Source of the DNA: Comamonadaceae bacterium
Lineage (GTDB): Bacteria > Pseudomonadota > Gammaproteobacteria > Burkholderiales > Burkholderiaceae_C
Assembly (NCBI GenBank): GCA_947485165.1
Contig: CANKRG010000012.1
Location: forward strand, 1 to 48,144
Length of the DNA stretch: 48,144 nt
Direction of reading: 5' to 3'
Shown: positions 39,881-48,144 of the stretch, piece after piece
Numbering within the stretch: position 1 is the stretch's first letter
Layout of the letters: each line of letters starts with the position of its first letter
Made by a program: the position numbers and the translations under genes
Notes under the pieces: generated by a model
The model's input: the letters and a program-made list of their open reading frames with translations, nothing else
The model's database searches: none
Told to the model about the DNA's origin: nothing

Positions 39881-42331
39881 TTAATGTTTGATAGATTCTG
39901 TTGATGAACTCTGCTTTGCTGACAAAGCCGCTGCAGCAGCCACAGCATCAACGATTGGATCAGCATCAACCAGCGGCGTTGGCATACGCTCAAGCGCCAA
40001 TTCCAACACTTTATCAATCCATCGAACAGGCACGATTTCCAAACCGTTTTTCACGTTTTCAGGAATTTCTTGCAAGTCTTTGGCGTTTTCTTCTGGAATC
40101 AAAACGGTCTTGATACCACCGCGCAAAGCTGCGAGTAATTTTTCTTTCAAACCACCAATGGCAGTGACCTCTCCACGCAGCGTAATCTCACCCGTCATCG
40201 CAACATCTCCGCGTACGGGAATACCTGTTAATGCAGATACAAATGCCGTCGTCATCGCTGCGCCTGCACTTGGCCCGTCTTTAGGCGTTGCGCCATCAGG
40301 CACGTGGATATGAATATCGCGCTTCTCAAACATCTCTTCTTTGATGCCCAAGCGTTTGGCACGGCTGCGCACCACGGTGCGTGCTGCTTCGACAGATTCC
40401 TTCATCACATCGCCCAGCGATCCCGTACGTGTGATCACACCTTTGCCCGGCATGATGGCGGCTTCAATGGTCAGTAAATCACCACCCACTTCAGTCCAAG
40501 CCAAACCAACCACTTGACCAACTTGGTTCTGCTCTTCTGCGCGACCATAATTAAATTTTCGCACACCCAAATAATCGTTGAGATTGTCTGGCGTTACGGT
40601 AATAGGCGCTTTGCACGTTTTGAGCAACAAGCCTTTGACGACTTTGCGACAAATTTTTGACAACTCGCGTTCAAGCGAACGAACGCCCGCTTCACGCGTG
40701 TAGTAACGAACAATATCACGCACGGTTTCGTACGGAATTTTCAACTCGCTGGCCTTCACGCCATTGTTTGACATTTGTTTAGGCAACAAATACGTGATAG
40801 CAATATTGGTTTTTTCGTCTTCGGTGTAACCCGCCAAACGAATCACTTCCATACGGTCTAACAAAGCCGAAGGAATATTCATGGAGTTTGAAGTAGCAAC
40901 GAACATCACGTCACTCAAATCAAAATCAACTTCAACGTAATGGTCAGCAAACGTATGATTCTGCTCAGGATCCAGTACCTCAAGCAATGCACTTGACGGG
41001 TCGCCACGGTATTCTGTACCCAGCTTATCAATTTCATCCAGCAAGAACAGCGGGTTGCGTGTGCCGACTTTACTCAAATTTGAAAGTACTTTACCCGGCA
41101 AAGCGCCAATGTAGGTTCGTCTGTGGCCACGAATTTCTGCCTCGTCACGCATGCCACCCAAGGCCATGCGTACGAATTTGCGACCTGTGGCTTTAGCAAT
41201 CGATTGACCTAAAGACGTTTTACCAACGCCCGGCGGGCCGACCAAACAAAGAATCGGTGCTTTGACTTTATCAACGCGCTGTTGCACCGCGAGATATTCC
41301 AAAATACGATCTTTGACTTTGTCTAAGCCATAATGGTCTGCGTTCAATACTTTTTCTGCTTCGGGCAAATCATGCTTGATTTTGGTTTTCTTCGCCCATG
41401 GCAAACCAATCAACACATCGATGTAATTTCGCACCACAGTCGCTTCGGCAGACATGGGCGACATCAACTTTAGCTTTTTGAGCTCGGCTTCGGCTTTCTT
41501 CAAAGCTTCCTTGCTCATTTTGGCGTTTTTGATTTTCTTGCCTAGATCATCAAGGTCAGCACCTTCTTCACCGTCACCCAATTCTTTTTGAATCGCTTTG
41601 ACCTGTTCATTCAAGTAAAAATCGCGTTGATTTTTCTCCATCTGGCGTTTGACGCGGCCACGGATCTTTTTGTCCACATTCAAAATATCGACTTCACGCT
41701 CGATTTGCTCGAACAGACTTTCCAAGCGCGCTTTGATGTCAGACAAATCAAGAATGACTTGTTTATTTTCCAGCTTCAAAGGCAAATGCGCAGCAATCGT
41801 ATCCGCCAAACGACCTGGGTCGTCAATGCTGGAGATTGAACTCAAAATTTCAGGTGGGATTTTTTTGTTCAGTTTGACGTACTGATCAAACTGCTGCATC
41901 ACCACGCGGCGCAAGGCTTCGATTTCAGGTGTTTTCTCACCCTTGGCTGTCAGCTTGACGTCTTGTGTTTCTATGGGTGTCACATTGGCAGTGAAATGCG
42001 TTTCAGCATCGTCGACGCGGTTCACCTTTGCACGCTGCTGGCCTTCAACCAAGACCTTCACCGTGCCGTCTGGTAACTTCAACATTTGCAAAATCGTAGA
42101 GACGCAGCCAACATCAAACATGTCAGTGACGGCAGGTTCGTCTTTAGCTGCCGTTTTTTGCGCCACCAGCATGATGCGACGCTCAGCTGCCATGGCAAGC
42201 TCTAGGGCTTTGATACTTTTTGGGCGCCCCACAAAGAGTGGAATAACCATGTGCGGAAACACCACCACATCACGCAGTGGCAGCAAGGGCAAATCTAAAG
42301 GCTCAGCAGGTAGTGCAATAGGTGCGGACAT
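39881..42331 (-). CDS. lon: ATP-dependent Lon protease
   Basis: An 816-residue cytosolic AAA+ protease that removes misfolded and regulatory proteins. The N-terminal substrate-binding domain starts at [24 protein letters not shown]. Walker A is [15 protein letters not shown], Walker B is LFLLDEIDK, and the proteolytic Ser lies in [11 protein letters not shown], with the Lys of the dyad in [24 protein letters not shown] 42331 is the start, with GAGGG six bases upstream; the TTG just before it is not needed. It follows clpX by 18 bases, so it shares that transcript. Confidence 0.97.
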   Translation of the reverse strand: MSAPIALPAEPLDLPLLPLRDVVVFPHMVIPLFVGRPKSIKALELAMAAERRIMLVAQKTAAKDEPAVTDMFDVGCVSTILQMLKLPDGTVKVLVEGQQRAKVNRVDDAETHFTANVTPIETQDVKLTAKGEKTPEIEALRRVVMQQFDQYVKLNKKIPPEILSSISSIDDPGRLADTIAAHLPLKLENKQVILDLSDIKARLESLFEQIEREVDILNVDKKIRGRVKRQMEKNQRDFYLNEQVKAIQKELGDGEEGADLDDLGKKIKNAKMSKEALKKAEAELKKLKLMSPMSAEATVVRNYIDVLIGLPWAKKTKIKHDLPEAEKVLNADHYGLDKVKDRILEYLAVQQRVDKVKAPILCLVGPPGVGKTSLGQSIAKATGRKFVRMALGGMRDEAEIRGHRRTYIGALPGKVLSNLSKVGTRNPLFLLDEIDKLGTEYRGDPSSALLEVLDPEQNHTFADHYVEVDFDLSDVMFVATSNSMNIPSALLDRMEVIRLAGYTEDEKTNIAITYLLPKQMSNNGVKASELKIPYETVRDIVRYYTREAGVRSLERELSKICRKVVKGLLLKTCKAPITVTPDNLNDYLGVRKFNYGRAEEQNQVGQVVGLAWTEVGGDLLTIEAAIMPGKGVITRTGSLGDVMKESVEAARTVVRSRAKRLGIKEEMFEKRDIHIHVPDGATPKDGPSAGAAMTTAFVSALTGIPVRGDVAMTGEITLRGEVTAIGGLKEKLLAALRGGIKTVLIPEENAKDLQEIPENVKNGLEIVPVRWIDKVLELALERMPTPLVDADPIVDAVAAAAALSAKQSSSTESIKH

Positions 42332-42349
42332 CAATATCCCTCAAGTAAT

Positions 42350-43621
42350 TCAGGCTTTTTTAGCAATATCACGGTAAACCATCAAAGGCGGCTTGTTTTC
42401 AATGATGGTTAACTCATCAATCACCACTTTTACAACATTGGTTTGGTTTGGTAGCTCGTACATGGTGTCGATCAAGGCTAATTCCAAGATGGAGCGCAAG
42501 CCGCGTGCACCAGTTTTGCGTTTTAGAGCTTTTTGCGCAATCGCCTTCAGTGCAGATGGGCGAATTTCTAATTCCACACCTTCCATGCCGAGCAACTTGC
42601 TGTATTGCTTGACCAAAGCATTTTTAGGTTCAGTCAAGATTTGCATCAACGCATCCTCCGTCAGCTCTGCCAAAGTGGCAATAACAGGCATACGACCAAT
42701 CAACTCGGGGATGATGCCGAACTTGATCAAATCTTCTGGCTCCACCTCGTTGAACACATCGGTAAGGCTGCGTTGGGCTTTGCTTTTAACCAATGCACCA
42801 AAACCAATGCCTGATGCTTCTGTGCGATTTTCAATGACTTTCTCCAAGCCAGAAAATGCGCCACCGCAAATGAACAAAATATTGGTGGTGTCGATTTGCA
42901 AAAAGTCTTGGTTCGGATGCTTGCGCCCACCTTGCGGTGGGATGCTGGCCATCGTGCCTTCAATCAGCTTGAGTAAGGCTTGTTGCACGCCCTCGCCCGA
43001 CACGTCTCGCGTGATGGATGGGTTGTCTGACTTGCGTGAAATTTTGTCGATTTCGTCGATGTACACAATGCCACGCTGCGCCCGCTCAACTTCGTAGTTG
43101 CAGCTTTGCAGCAGCTTGGAAACGATGTTTTCAACGTCTTCACCCACGTAGCCCGCTTCGGTCAGCGTGGTTGCATCCGCCATCACAAACGGCACGTCCA
43201 ACATACGTGCCAGCGTTTGCGCCAAAAACGTTTTGCCAGAACCCGTTGGGCCAATCAGCAAAATATTGCTTTTTGCCAGCTCCACATCGTCTTTTTTCGA
43301 CTTGTCTTTGTGCTGTAAACGTTTGTAATGGTTGTACACCGCCACAGCCAGTGTGCGCTTGGCAACGTCTTGACCGATCACATAATTGTCTAAATTGGCT
43401 TTGATTTCAGCCGGTGTCGGCAAATCGCCGCGCGCTTTGCGTGCTTCGTCTGCTGCAATCACGGGCAACTCGTCGCGAATAATCTCGTTGCACAGCTCAA
43501 TGCACTCGTCGCACACAAACACCGACGGACCAGCAATCAGCTTTTTAACCTCATGCTGGCTTTTGCCACAAAACGAGCAAAACAACGTTTTCTCGCCAGA
43601 TGCGCCTTTTTTCTCGGCCAT
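42350..43621 (-). CDS. clpX: ATP-dependent Clp protease ATP-binding subunit ClpX
   Basis: A 423-residue AAA+ unfoldase. The N-terminal zinc finger is [31 protein letters not shown] (four Cys). Walker A is [18 protein letters not shown], followed by [14 protein letters not shown] and the Walker [20 protein letters not shown] is the loop that contacts ClpP. ClpX hexamers feed tagged proteins to ClpP. It lies between clpP and lon on the same strand; 104 bases separate it from clpP, including a small hairpin (AGGCC-N7-GGCCT at 43687-43703) whose role is unclear. Confidence 0.97.
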   Translation of the reverse strand: MAEKKGASGEKTLFCSFCGKSQHEVKKLIAGPSVFVCDECIELCNEIIRDELPVIAADEARKARGDLPTPAEIKANLDNYVIGQDVAKRTLAVAVYNHYKRLQHKDKSKKDDVELAKSNILLIGPTGSGKTFLAQTLARMLDVPFVMADATTLTEAGYVGEDVENIVSKLLQSCNYEVERAQRGIVYIDEIDKISRKSDNPSITRDVSGEGVQQALLKLIEGTMASIPPQGGRKHPNQDFLQIDTTNILFICGGAFSGLEKVIENRTEASGIGFGALVKSKAQRSLTDVFNEVEPEDLIKFGIIPELIGRMPVIATLAELTEDALMQILTEPKNALVKQYSKLLGMEGVELEIRPSALKAIAQKALKRKTGARGLRSILELALIDTMYELPNQTNVVKVVIDELTIIENKPPLMVYRDIAKKA

Positions 43622-43725
43622 ATAGAAGCACCTTTTTCAAATAATAAGTAATGATAACCAAAAAGGTACTGAAATAGCCTTAAAAGGCCGTAAATTGGCC
43701 TATTCTGGACAGTAAAACAGGTGTT

Positions 43726-44373
43726 TTATGGTCGTTTTGAAATCACGGCGTCGATCAAGCCATATTCTTTGGTTTCTTCAGCGGTCATGTAATAGTCTCG
43801 CTCGGTATCCAAAGCGATTTTTTCATAGGTCTGGCCTGTGCGTTCTGCCAGAATTTTGTTCAACTGCTCACGTGTTTTTAGAATCTCGCGGGCAGCAATT
43901 TCAATCTCAGTCGCCTGCCCTTGGCTACCGCCAGAAGGTTGGTGAATCATGACTTTAGAATTTGGCAACGAGAAGCGTTTGCCCTTCGCGCCTGCGGCCA
44001 ACAAAAAGGCGCCCATGCTGGCAGCCATTCCCGTGCACAGCGTAGACACTTCAGGTTTGATGAAGTTCATGGTGTCATAAATCGCCATACCGGCAGAAAC
44101 TGAGCCCCCTGGGGAATTGATGTAAAAAGAAATGTCCTTGTCTGGGTTTTCGCTCTCAAGGAACAAGAGCTGCGCCACCACCAAGTTGGCGACGTAGTCG
44201 TTCACCGGGCCTACCAAGAAAATCACACGCTCTTTGAGCAGTCGTGAATAAATGTCGTAAGAACGCTCGCCACGGCCAGATTGCTCGATCACCATAGGCA
44301 CCATGCCCAAACCTTGGATCTCCTGTGTATAAGAGGCCATCTGCGTACCAAATTGCGAATAAATATTGCTCAT
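43726..44373 (-). CDS. clpP: ATP-dependent Clp protease proteolytic subunit ClpP
   Basis: A 215-residue serine peptidase. [25 protein letters not shown], the nucleophile Ser in [14 protein letters not shown], the His in [18 protein letters not shown], and the Asp in [13 protein letters not shown] give the catalytic triad. It assembles as double heptamers with ClpX. The gene sits after tig, with an intrinsic terminator between them, and before clpX. The N-terminus ([46 protein letters not shown]) contains a short propeptide of usual length. Confidence 0.97.
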   Translation of the reverse strand: MSNIYSQFGTQMASYTQEIQGLGMVPMVIEQSGRGERSYDIYSRLLKERVIFLVGPVNDYVANLVVAQLLFLESENPDKDISFYINSPGGSVSAGMAIYDTMNFIKPEVSTLCTGMAASMGAFLLAAGAKGKRFSLPNSKVMIHQPSGGSQGQATEIEIAAREILKTREQLNKILAERTGQTYEKIALDTERDYYMTAEETKEYGLIDAVISKRP

Positions 44374-44445
44374 GAAGACTCCAAGTTAAATGATGTGCGT
44401 GTTGAACGTGTACATAACAGCCGTACTGTACCAAAGAATGCACCC

Positions 44446-44482
44446 AAAAAACATGGGGCTTGCGTCCGAAAACACAAGCCCC
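44446..44482 (-). terminator. Intrinsic terminator after tig
   Basis: Read on the minus strand, GGGGCTTG pairs with CAAGCCCC around a 12-base loop, and a T6 run follows three bases later. It lies between tig and clpP, so clpP-clpX-lon probably have their own promoter. Confidence 0.7.
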
Positions 44483-44506
44483 AATTTAAACAGGTAGATC
44501 AGTTAA

Positions 44507-45817
44507 TTATTGCTGCGCCATCAATTCGTCAAAAGAGATCGCTTTGTCAGCCACATTGGCTTTTGACAGCACAAAATTGGTCACATTGTTTTCGATCACA
44601 ATGGCTTCAACTTCCGCCATGCGGTTCTTGTCGCTGCCGTACCAACGAATCACGTCCATTGGCTTTTCGTAGCTGGCGGCCAGTTCTTCAATGTGGCTAG
44701 ACACTTGCTCAGACTTGGCGTGCAAGCTGTTGGCTTTCACCAATTCTGCAACCACCAAGCCCAAGCGCACGCGGCGCTCAGCTTGTGGCTGGAAAATATC
44801 CTCAGGGATTGGCATTTTGTCGAAATCTTTGATGCCGCGTTGCTTCAAATCAGCGCGTGCGCCTTCAACCATGCGGTCCAGCTCAGCTTTCACACTGGCT
44901 TTAGGCAAGTCCAACTCAGCCTTGGCCACCAAAGCGTCCATCACAGATTGCTTGTTTTTAGCCAACAAGCGCGCTTTGACTTCGCGCTCTAGGTTTTTCT
45001 TGATGTCTGAGCGCAAGCCAGCCACTGTTGCGTCAACAATACCGAGTGACTTTGCCAAAGCATCGTTCACTTCTGGCAAATGGGCTGCTTCCAGCTTCTT
45101 GATCGTCAACATGAAATCAGCCGTTTTGCCTGCCACGTCTTTGCCATGGTAATCCGCTGGGAAAGCCAATGGGAAAGTCTTGCTCTCACCAGACTTCATG
45201 CCACGGGCGGCTTCTTCAAACTCTTTCAACATCTGGCCGTCACCCACGATGAACTGGTATGCCTCGGCCTTGCCGCCTTGGAACACTTCACCGTCGATTT
45301 TGCCTTCAAAGTCAACCGTGGCACGGTCGCCGTCTTGTGCACCGGCGTCCATCGCACGCTGGGAGAATGTACGGCGTTGCTTGCGCAATATGTCCAGTGT
45401 TTTATCAATCGCAGCGTCTGTCACTTCAGCCGAGTATTTCTCGACTTCAGCCGTTGCTAAATCAGCAATTTTGACTTCCGGGAAGACTTCAAACACCGCA
45501 TCAAACGTCATTTGACCTTCGGTGGCGGTTTCGTTTTCTGTGATTTTTGGCTGACCTGCCACGCGCAATTTGGCTTCGTTAGCGGCGATGGCAAACGCCT
45601 CGCCGACTTTGTCGTTCATCACTTCGTAATGCACAGAGTAGCCATATTGCTGCGCCACCACGCTCAAAGGCACTTTGCCTGGGCGAAAACCGTTTTGCTT
45701 GACGGTGCGGGCGAGCTTTTTCAGGCGCGCGTCCACTTCAGTCGCAATCACGCTGGTAGGGAGCGACAAAACGATTTTGCGCTCTAATTTTTCTAGGGTT
45801 TCAACAGTTACAGCCAT
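44507..45817 (-). CDS. tig: Trigger factor
   Basis: A 436-residue ribosome-bound chaperone and prolyl isomerase. The N-terminal ribosome-binding domain includes KLARTVKQNGFRPGKVPLSVV, where GFRxGKxP is the ribosome-contact signature. The middle PPIase domain is recognisable by AQDGDRATVDFEGKIDGEVFQGGKAEAYQFIVGDGQMLKEFEEAARGMKSGESK. The C-terminal helical arms follow. It is the first protein gene of the tig-clpP-clpX-lon series. tRNA-Leu(UAG) lies 65 bases upstream on the same strand. Confidence 0.97.
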   Translation of the reverse strand: MAVTVETLEKLERKIVLSLPTSVIATEVDARLKKLARTVKQNGFRPGKVPLSVVAQQYGYSVHYEVMNDKVGEAFAIAANEAKLRVAGQPKITENETATEGQMTFDAVFEVFPEVKIADLATAEVEKYSAEVTDAAIDKTLDILRKQRRTFSQRAMDAGAQDGDRATVDFEGKIDGEVFQGGKAEAYQFIVGDGQMLKEFEEAARGMKSGESKTFPLAFPADYHGKDVAGKTADFMLTIKKLEAAHLPEVNDALAKSLGIVDATVAGLRSDIKKNLEREVKARLLAKNKQSVMDALVAKAELDLPKASVKAELDRMVEGARADLKQRGIKDFDKMPIPEDIFQPQAERRVRLGLVVAELVKANSLHAKSEQVSSHIEELAASYEKPMDVIRWYGSDKNRMAEVEAIVIENNVTNFVLSKANVADKAISFDELMAQQ

Positions 45818-45882
45818 GTCGGTCTCACTTACTTAATTGGTCAAACAAAATTCGAAAAATCGAATCAAAAACAGCTTATCGA

Positions 45883-45969
45883 TGGTGCGCGGGGGGGGAC
45901 TCGAACCCCCACATCCTTGCGGACGTCAGGACCTAAACCTGGTGCGTCTACCAATTTCGCCACCCGCGC
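45883..45969 (-). tRNA. tRNA-Leu (UAG)
   Basis: Acceptor GCGCGGG/CCCGCGC plus ACCA. The loop TTTAGGT gives anticodon TAG. It has a class II variable arm and GGGGGTTCGAGTCCCCC T-arm. Length 87. Confidence 0.95.
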
Positions 45970-46091
45970 ATCGAAAACTTTAAAACTGTGCAGCTTGAAT
46001 GGTTACAAGCGTGCCCTCAAAATTGGTTAGCCCTCTATTTTAACCTGATTAACTTTGACGATGAAGCCCTCTTGATGGCAACTTGTAAATA

Positions 46092-46121
46092 CCGTTCGGG
46101 TTGAGCCTGTCGAAACCCTTA
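46092..46121 (+). repeat. TTCGGGTTGAGCCTG repeat, copy 2
   Basis: CCGTTCGGGTTGAGCCTG then TCGAAACCCTTA, matching 12806-12835. It lies 30 bases upstream of hpnC, in a 182-base gap that otherwise shows no gene. Confidence 0.65.
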
Positions 46122-46151
46122 ACTTAGGAAATAGGCCACTAAACTATCGCC

Positions 46152-47009
46152 ATGTCCGACAACGCACAGCCCGCCGTTCAAGCAATCACCCACTACGAGA
46201 ACTTCCCCGTAGCCAGCTGGCTCTGCCCGCCCCGCTTGCGCTCGGCTATCGCTGCGATTTATTGGTTTGCCCGTACCGCGGACGACCTTGCGGACGAAGG
46301 CAATAGCACCCCACAGCAGCGCTTGGACGACCTGGCCAACTTTCGCGCCGATTTGATCGCAGCGTCAAAAAATGCGCAAGTCTCACCTCGCTGGCCACAA
46401 GTCTTCACCCCCTTGACCGCAGTCATCGCCAAATTTTCCCTACCCATCAAACACTTAGACGACTTACTCCGTGCCTTCGAACAAGACATCCGCAAGACCC
46501 ACGACGGCCAAGGCTACGCTTCCGAAGTCGAATTGCACGACTACTGCACCCGCTCCGCCAACCCCGTCGGCCGCCTGCTGTTGCACCTCTACGGCATCAC
46601 AGACGACGTTGCGTTGGGCTACAGCGACGACATCTGCACCGCTCTGCAACTCATCAACTTCTGGCAAGACCTCAGCCAAGACATCCCCCGTGGCCGGTTT
46701 TACCTGCCTGAAGACGCCAGCGCCCAGTTCAACGTCAGCCGAGCGGACTTGGTTAGCCTAAAACAAACCAAAAATACTACTGATTTGATAGCATCTCAGG
46801 CAATAAATACCTCAGCCAGGATGCTAAAAGGCTCTCAATTAGTGCATTTAATCCCTGGCAGGGCTGGCTGGGAGCTTAGATTCGTCGTACAAGGTGGATT
46901 ACGCATTCTGGACAAAATCAAAGCGCTGGATTATGCGATGCTGGTCAAGCGCCCCAAGCTGACTAAGCTGGATTATCTGGTGATTGGGTGGAGAGCGCTG
47001 TGGATGTAG
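46152..47009 (+). CDS. hpnC: Squalene synthase HpnC
   Basis: A 285-residue prenyl-synthase-fold enzyme of hopanoid-associated squalene synthesis; HpnC turns presqualene diphosphate into hydroxysqualene. HYENFPVASWLCPPRLRSAIAAIYWFARTADDLADEG carries the first Asp-rich motif, and INFWQDLSQDIPRGRFYLPED the second. GRAGWELRFVVQGGLRILDKI closes it. Residues from KNTTDLIASQAINTSARML are encoded by DNA that matches the dispersed element in minus orientation (46776-46810). The overall length is normal, so repeat-like DNA replaced rather than enlarged this helix. Downstream lies another copy of the element, then hpnD. Confidence 0.93.
   Translation: MSDNAQPAVQAITHYENFPVASWLCPPRLRSAIAAIYWFARTADDLADEGNSTPQQRLDDLANFRADLIAASKNAQVSPRWPQVFTPLTAVIAKFSLPIKHLDDLLRAFEQDIRKTHDGQGYASEVELHDYCTRSANPVGRLLLHLYGITDDVALGYSDDICTALQLINFWQDLSQDIPRGRFYLPEDASAQFNVSRADLVSLKQTKNTTDLIASQAINTSARMLKGSQLVHLIPGRAGWELRFVVQGGLRILDKIKALDYAMLVKRPKLTKLDYLVIGWRALWM
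46776..46810 (-). repeat. Dispersed element copy F (inside hpnC)
   Basis: The reverse complement reads GTATTT, ATTGCCT, GAGAT, GCTAT, CAAATCA, GTAGT. Block spacing (5 and 7) is the same as in intergenic copies. The reading frame stays open through it. Confidence 0.6.
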
Positions 47010-47032
47010 CTGAAATAGGGTTAAATATGCCT

Positions 47033-47079
47033 CTAGCCGGCGTATTTATTGCCTAAGTCGCTATTTTATTTGCAGTAAA
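47033..47079 (+). repeat. Dispersed element copy C
   Basis: CTAGCCGGCGTATTT, ATTGCCT, AAGTC, GCTAT, TTTATTT, GCAGT. It is a full-length copy between hpnC and hpnD. Confidence 0.8.
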
Positions 47080-47133
47080 TGCAAACAAATCCCTAAATAT
47101 TTCAATTTCAAATTCAGTGTAACAATACTGCCC

Positions 47134-47994
47134 ATGACCCCTGAGCAATACGTCCAAGAGAAAGCTGCCGCTTCTGGCAGCAGTTTTTATTACGCTTTTC
47201 TGTTTCTGCCCAAACCGCGCCGCGCTGCGATTACGGCGTTTTACGCGTTTTGCCGGGAGGTGGACGATGTGGTGGATGAGATGGTGGATCACGGCGTCGC
47301 GGCTACCAAGCTGGCTTGGTGGGCGGCGGAGGTGGCTAAAGCGTTTGGGGGGAATCCGTCGCACCCCGTGATGAAGGCGCTGCTGCCACATTGCGCGATT
47401 TACGGCATTGAAGAGCGGCATTTGCAGGCCGTGATTGACGGCTGCCAGATGGATTTATCACAGACCCGTTACCTAGATTACCCCAATTTGCAGCAATATT
47501 GCCACTTGGTCGCTGGCGTGGTGGGTGAGGTGGCGGCTAAGATTTTTGGCCAGTCTGACCCTAAAACAACGGAATATGCCCACAAGCTGGGGCAGGCTTT
47601 TCAGCTGACCAACATCATCCGCGACGTGGGTGAAGACGCACGGCGGGGGCGGATTTACCTGCCGATGAGCGAGCTTCAGCAGTTTGACGTGAAGGCGCAT
47701 GAGCTGCTGAAATACACGCCCGCGACCGCCCTGCCCGATTTTGATGCCCGTTTTCAAGCGCTGATGGCTTTCCAAGCACATCGGGCGCATGGTTTATACG
47801 ACGAGGCATTCACGCTGTTACCGAAAGCCGACCGCCATACCCAAAAACCCGGCATCATGATGGCCAGCATTTACCGTACGCTGTTGCGGGAAATTGATTT
47901 GGAGAAGTTCGCGGTGCTGAACCAGCGCATCAGCCTGACGCCACTGCGCAAACTATGGCTTGCTTGGAAAGTTCAGGCTTTAGGCAAGGTCTGA
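47134..47994 (+). CDS. hpnD: Presqualene diphosphate synthase HpnD
   Basis: A 286-residue enzyme that condenses two farnesyl diphosphates to presqualene diphosphate. It starts TPEQYVQEKAAASGSSFYYAFLFLPKPRRAAITAFYAFCREVDDVVDEMVD, which holds the first DDxxDE motif. FQLTNIIRDVGEDARRGRIYLP is the second. PGIMMASIYRTLLREI is the typical end. It sits 124 bases after hpnC, the gap holding a dispersed element, and five bases before hpnE, so the three make a squalene operon. Squalene would feed hopanoid synthesis elsewhere in the genome. Confidence 0.95.
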   Translation: MTPEQYVQEKAAASGSSFYYAFLFLPKPRRAAITAFYAFCREVDDVVDEMVDHGVAATKLAWWAAEVAKAFGGNPSHPVMKALLPHCAIYGIEERHLQAVIDGCQMDLSQTRYLDYPNLQQYCHLVAGVVGEVAAKIFGQSDPKTTEYAHKLGQAFQLTNIIRDVGEDARRGRIYLPMSELQQFDVKAHELLKYTPATALPDFDARFQALMAFQAHRAHGLYDEAFTLLPKADRHTQKPGIMMASIYRTLLREIDLEKFAVLNQRISLTPLRKLWLAWKVQALGKV

Positions 47995-47998
47995 AGTC

Positions 47999-48144
47999 GT
48001 GTCTAAGCAAATATCCAAAAACATCGCCATCGTGGGCTGTGGCTGGGCAGGCATGGCGGCGGCTGTGGTTGCGACGCAGGCTGGCCACCATGCTACTGTT
48101 TTTGAAGCATCTCATGCTCTAGGTGGGCGGGCTAGAGTCGTATC
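47999..48144 (+). CDS. hpnE: Squalene-associated FAD-dependent desaturase HpnE, 5' part
   Basis: The gene runs off the right edge; 48 codons are visible. It starts at GTG 47999, four bases after the hpnD stop. The Rossmann motif KNIAIVGCGWAGMAAAVVATQ, then FEASHALGGRAR, is the FAD-binding entry of amine-oxidase-like desaturases. In this position it is HpnE, which reduces hydroxysqualene to squalene. No further features can be judged. Confidence 0.85.
   Translation, partial: MSKQISKNIAIVGCGWAGMAAAVVATQAGHHATVFEASHALGGRARVV

Overview
The window looks like a chromosomal segment of a betaproteobacterium in the Burkholderiales, most probably the Comamonadaceae (Rhodoferax/Polaromonas-like). This is inferred from the gene set and order: tig-clpP-clpX-lon, a Gly-Cys-Leu tRNA cluster, PhaR, an EFDD-type RelA, HpnCDE squalene synthesis, a DUF6806-like protein, and a dispersed palindromic element of a kind I associate with this family. 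Base composition is uneven: mid-40s to mid-50s percent G+C in housekeeping genes, and clearly higher around fumC and the penicillin-binding protein.

Layout. (1) 1-6.9 kb: an ABM-domain protein, a shrunken remnant of a substrate-binding protein, a class II aldolase-like protein and a MarR regulator. Divergent from the regulator run gentisate 1,2-dioxygenase, fumarylpyruvate hydrolase and a complete TRAP transporter, which together look like an aromatic-acid uptake and ring-cleavage module. (2) 6.9-7.5 kb: a Nudix hydrolase. (3) 7.6-14.8 kb: eight co-directional genes (FAD amine-oxidase-like, DUF1365, CFA-synthase-like methyltransferase, chalcone-isomerase-like, MFS, DUF3833 lipoprotein, SDR, NTF2-like). 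They resemble the fatty-acid modification clusters controlled by RpoE-ChrR in other proteobacteria, but no sigma or anti-sigma gene is present. (4) 14.8-18.3 kb: an accessory patch with an orphan XRE/HipB-like regulator between direct repeats, a MITE-like inverted repeat, a Vsr endonuclease remnant, an HNH endonuclease with an unknown translationally coupled partner, and a VapBC pair. (5) 18.3-29.6 kb: an SDR, RNase R, tRNA-Leu(CAG), fumarase C, a small possibly frameshifted lipoprotein, a large divergent bifunctional PBP, a flavin reductase, RimO and PhaR. (6) 29.8-34 kb: a polyamine-type ABC operon (potFGHI-like) and tRNA-Val. (7) 34-39.2 kb: RelA, an alpha/beta hydrolase, a UMF1-type MFS protein and a conserved hypothetical. 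(8) 39.3-46 kb: tRNA-Leu/Cys/Gly, then lon-clpX-clpP-tig and tRNA-Leu(UAG). (9) 46.1 kb to the end: hpnC, hpnD and the start of hpnE.

Two themes run across the window. At least eight copies of a short element with the block pattern ATTGCCT-N5-GCTAT-N7-ATAGC lie in intergenic DNA and inside two genes, and one copy forms an intrinsic terminator just upstream of the TRAP genes. There are also several decayed or internally deleted genes: the substrate-binding protein, Vsr, and the small lipoprotein. The most interesting functional candidate is the 7.6-14.8 kb lipid cluster, whose CFA-like enzyme has replaced two of the residues that bind bicarbonate in true cyclopropane synthases.
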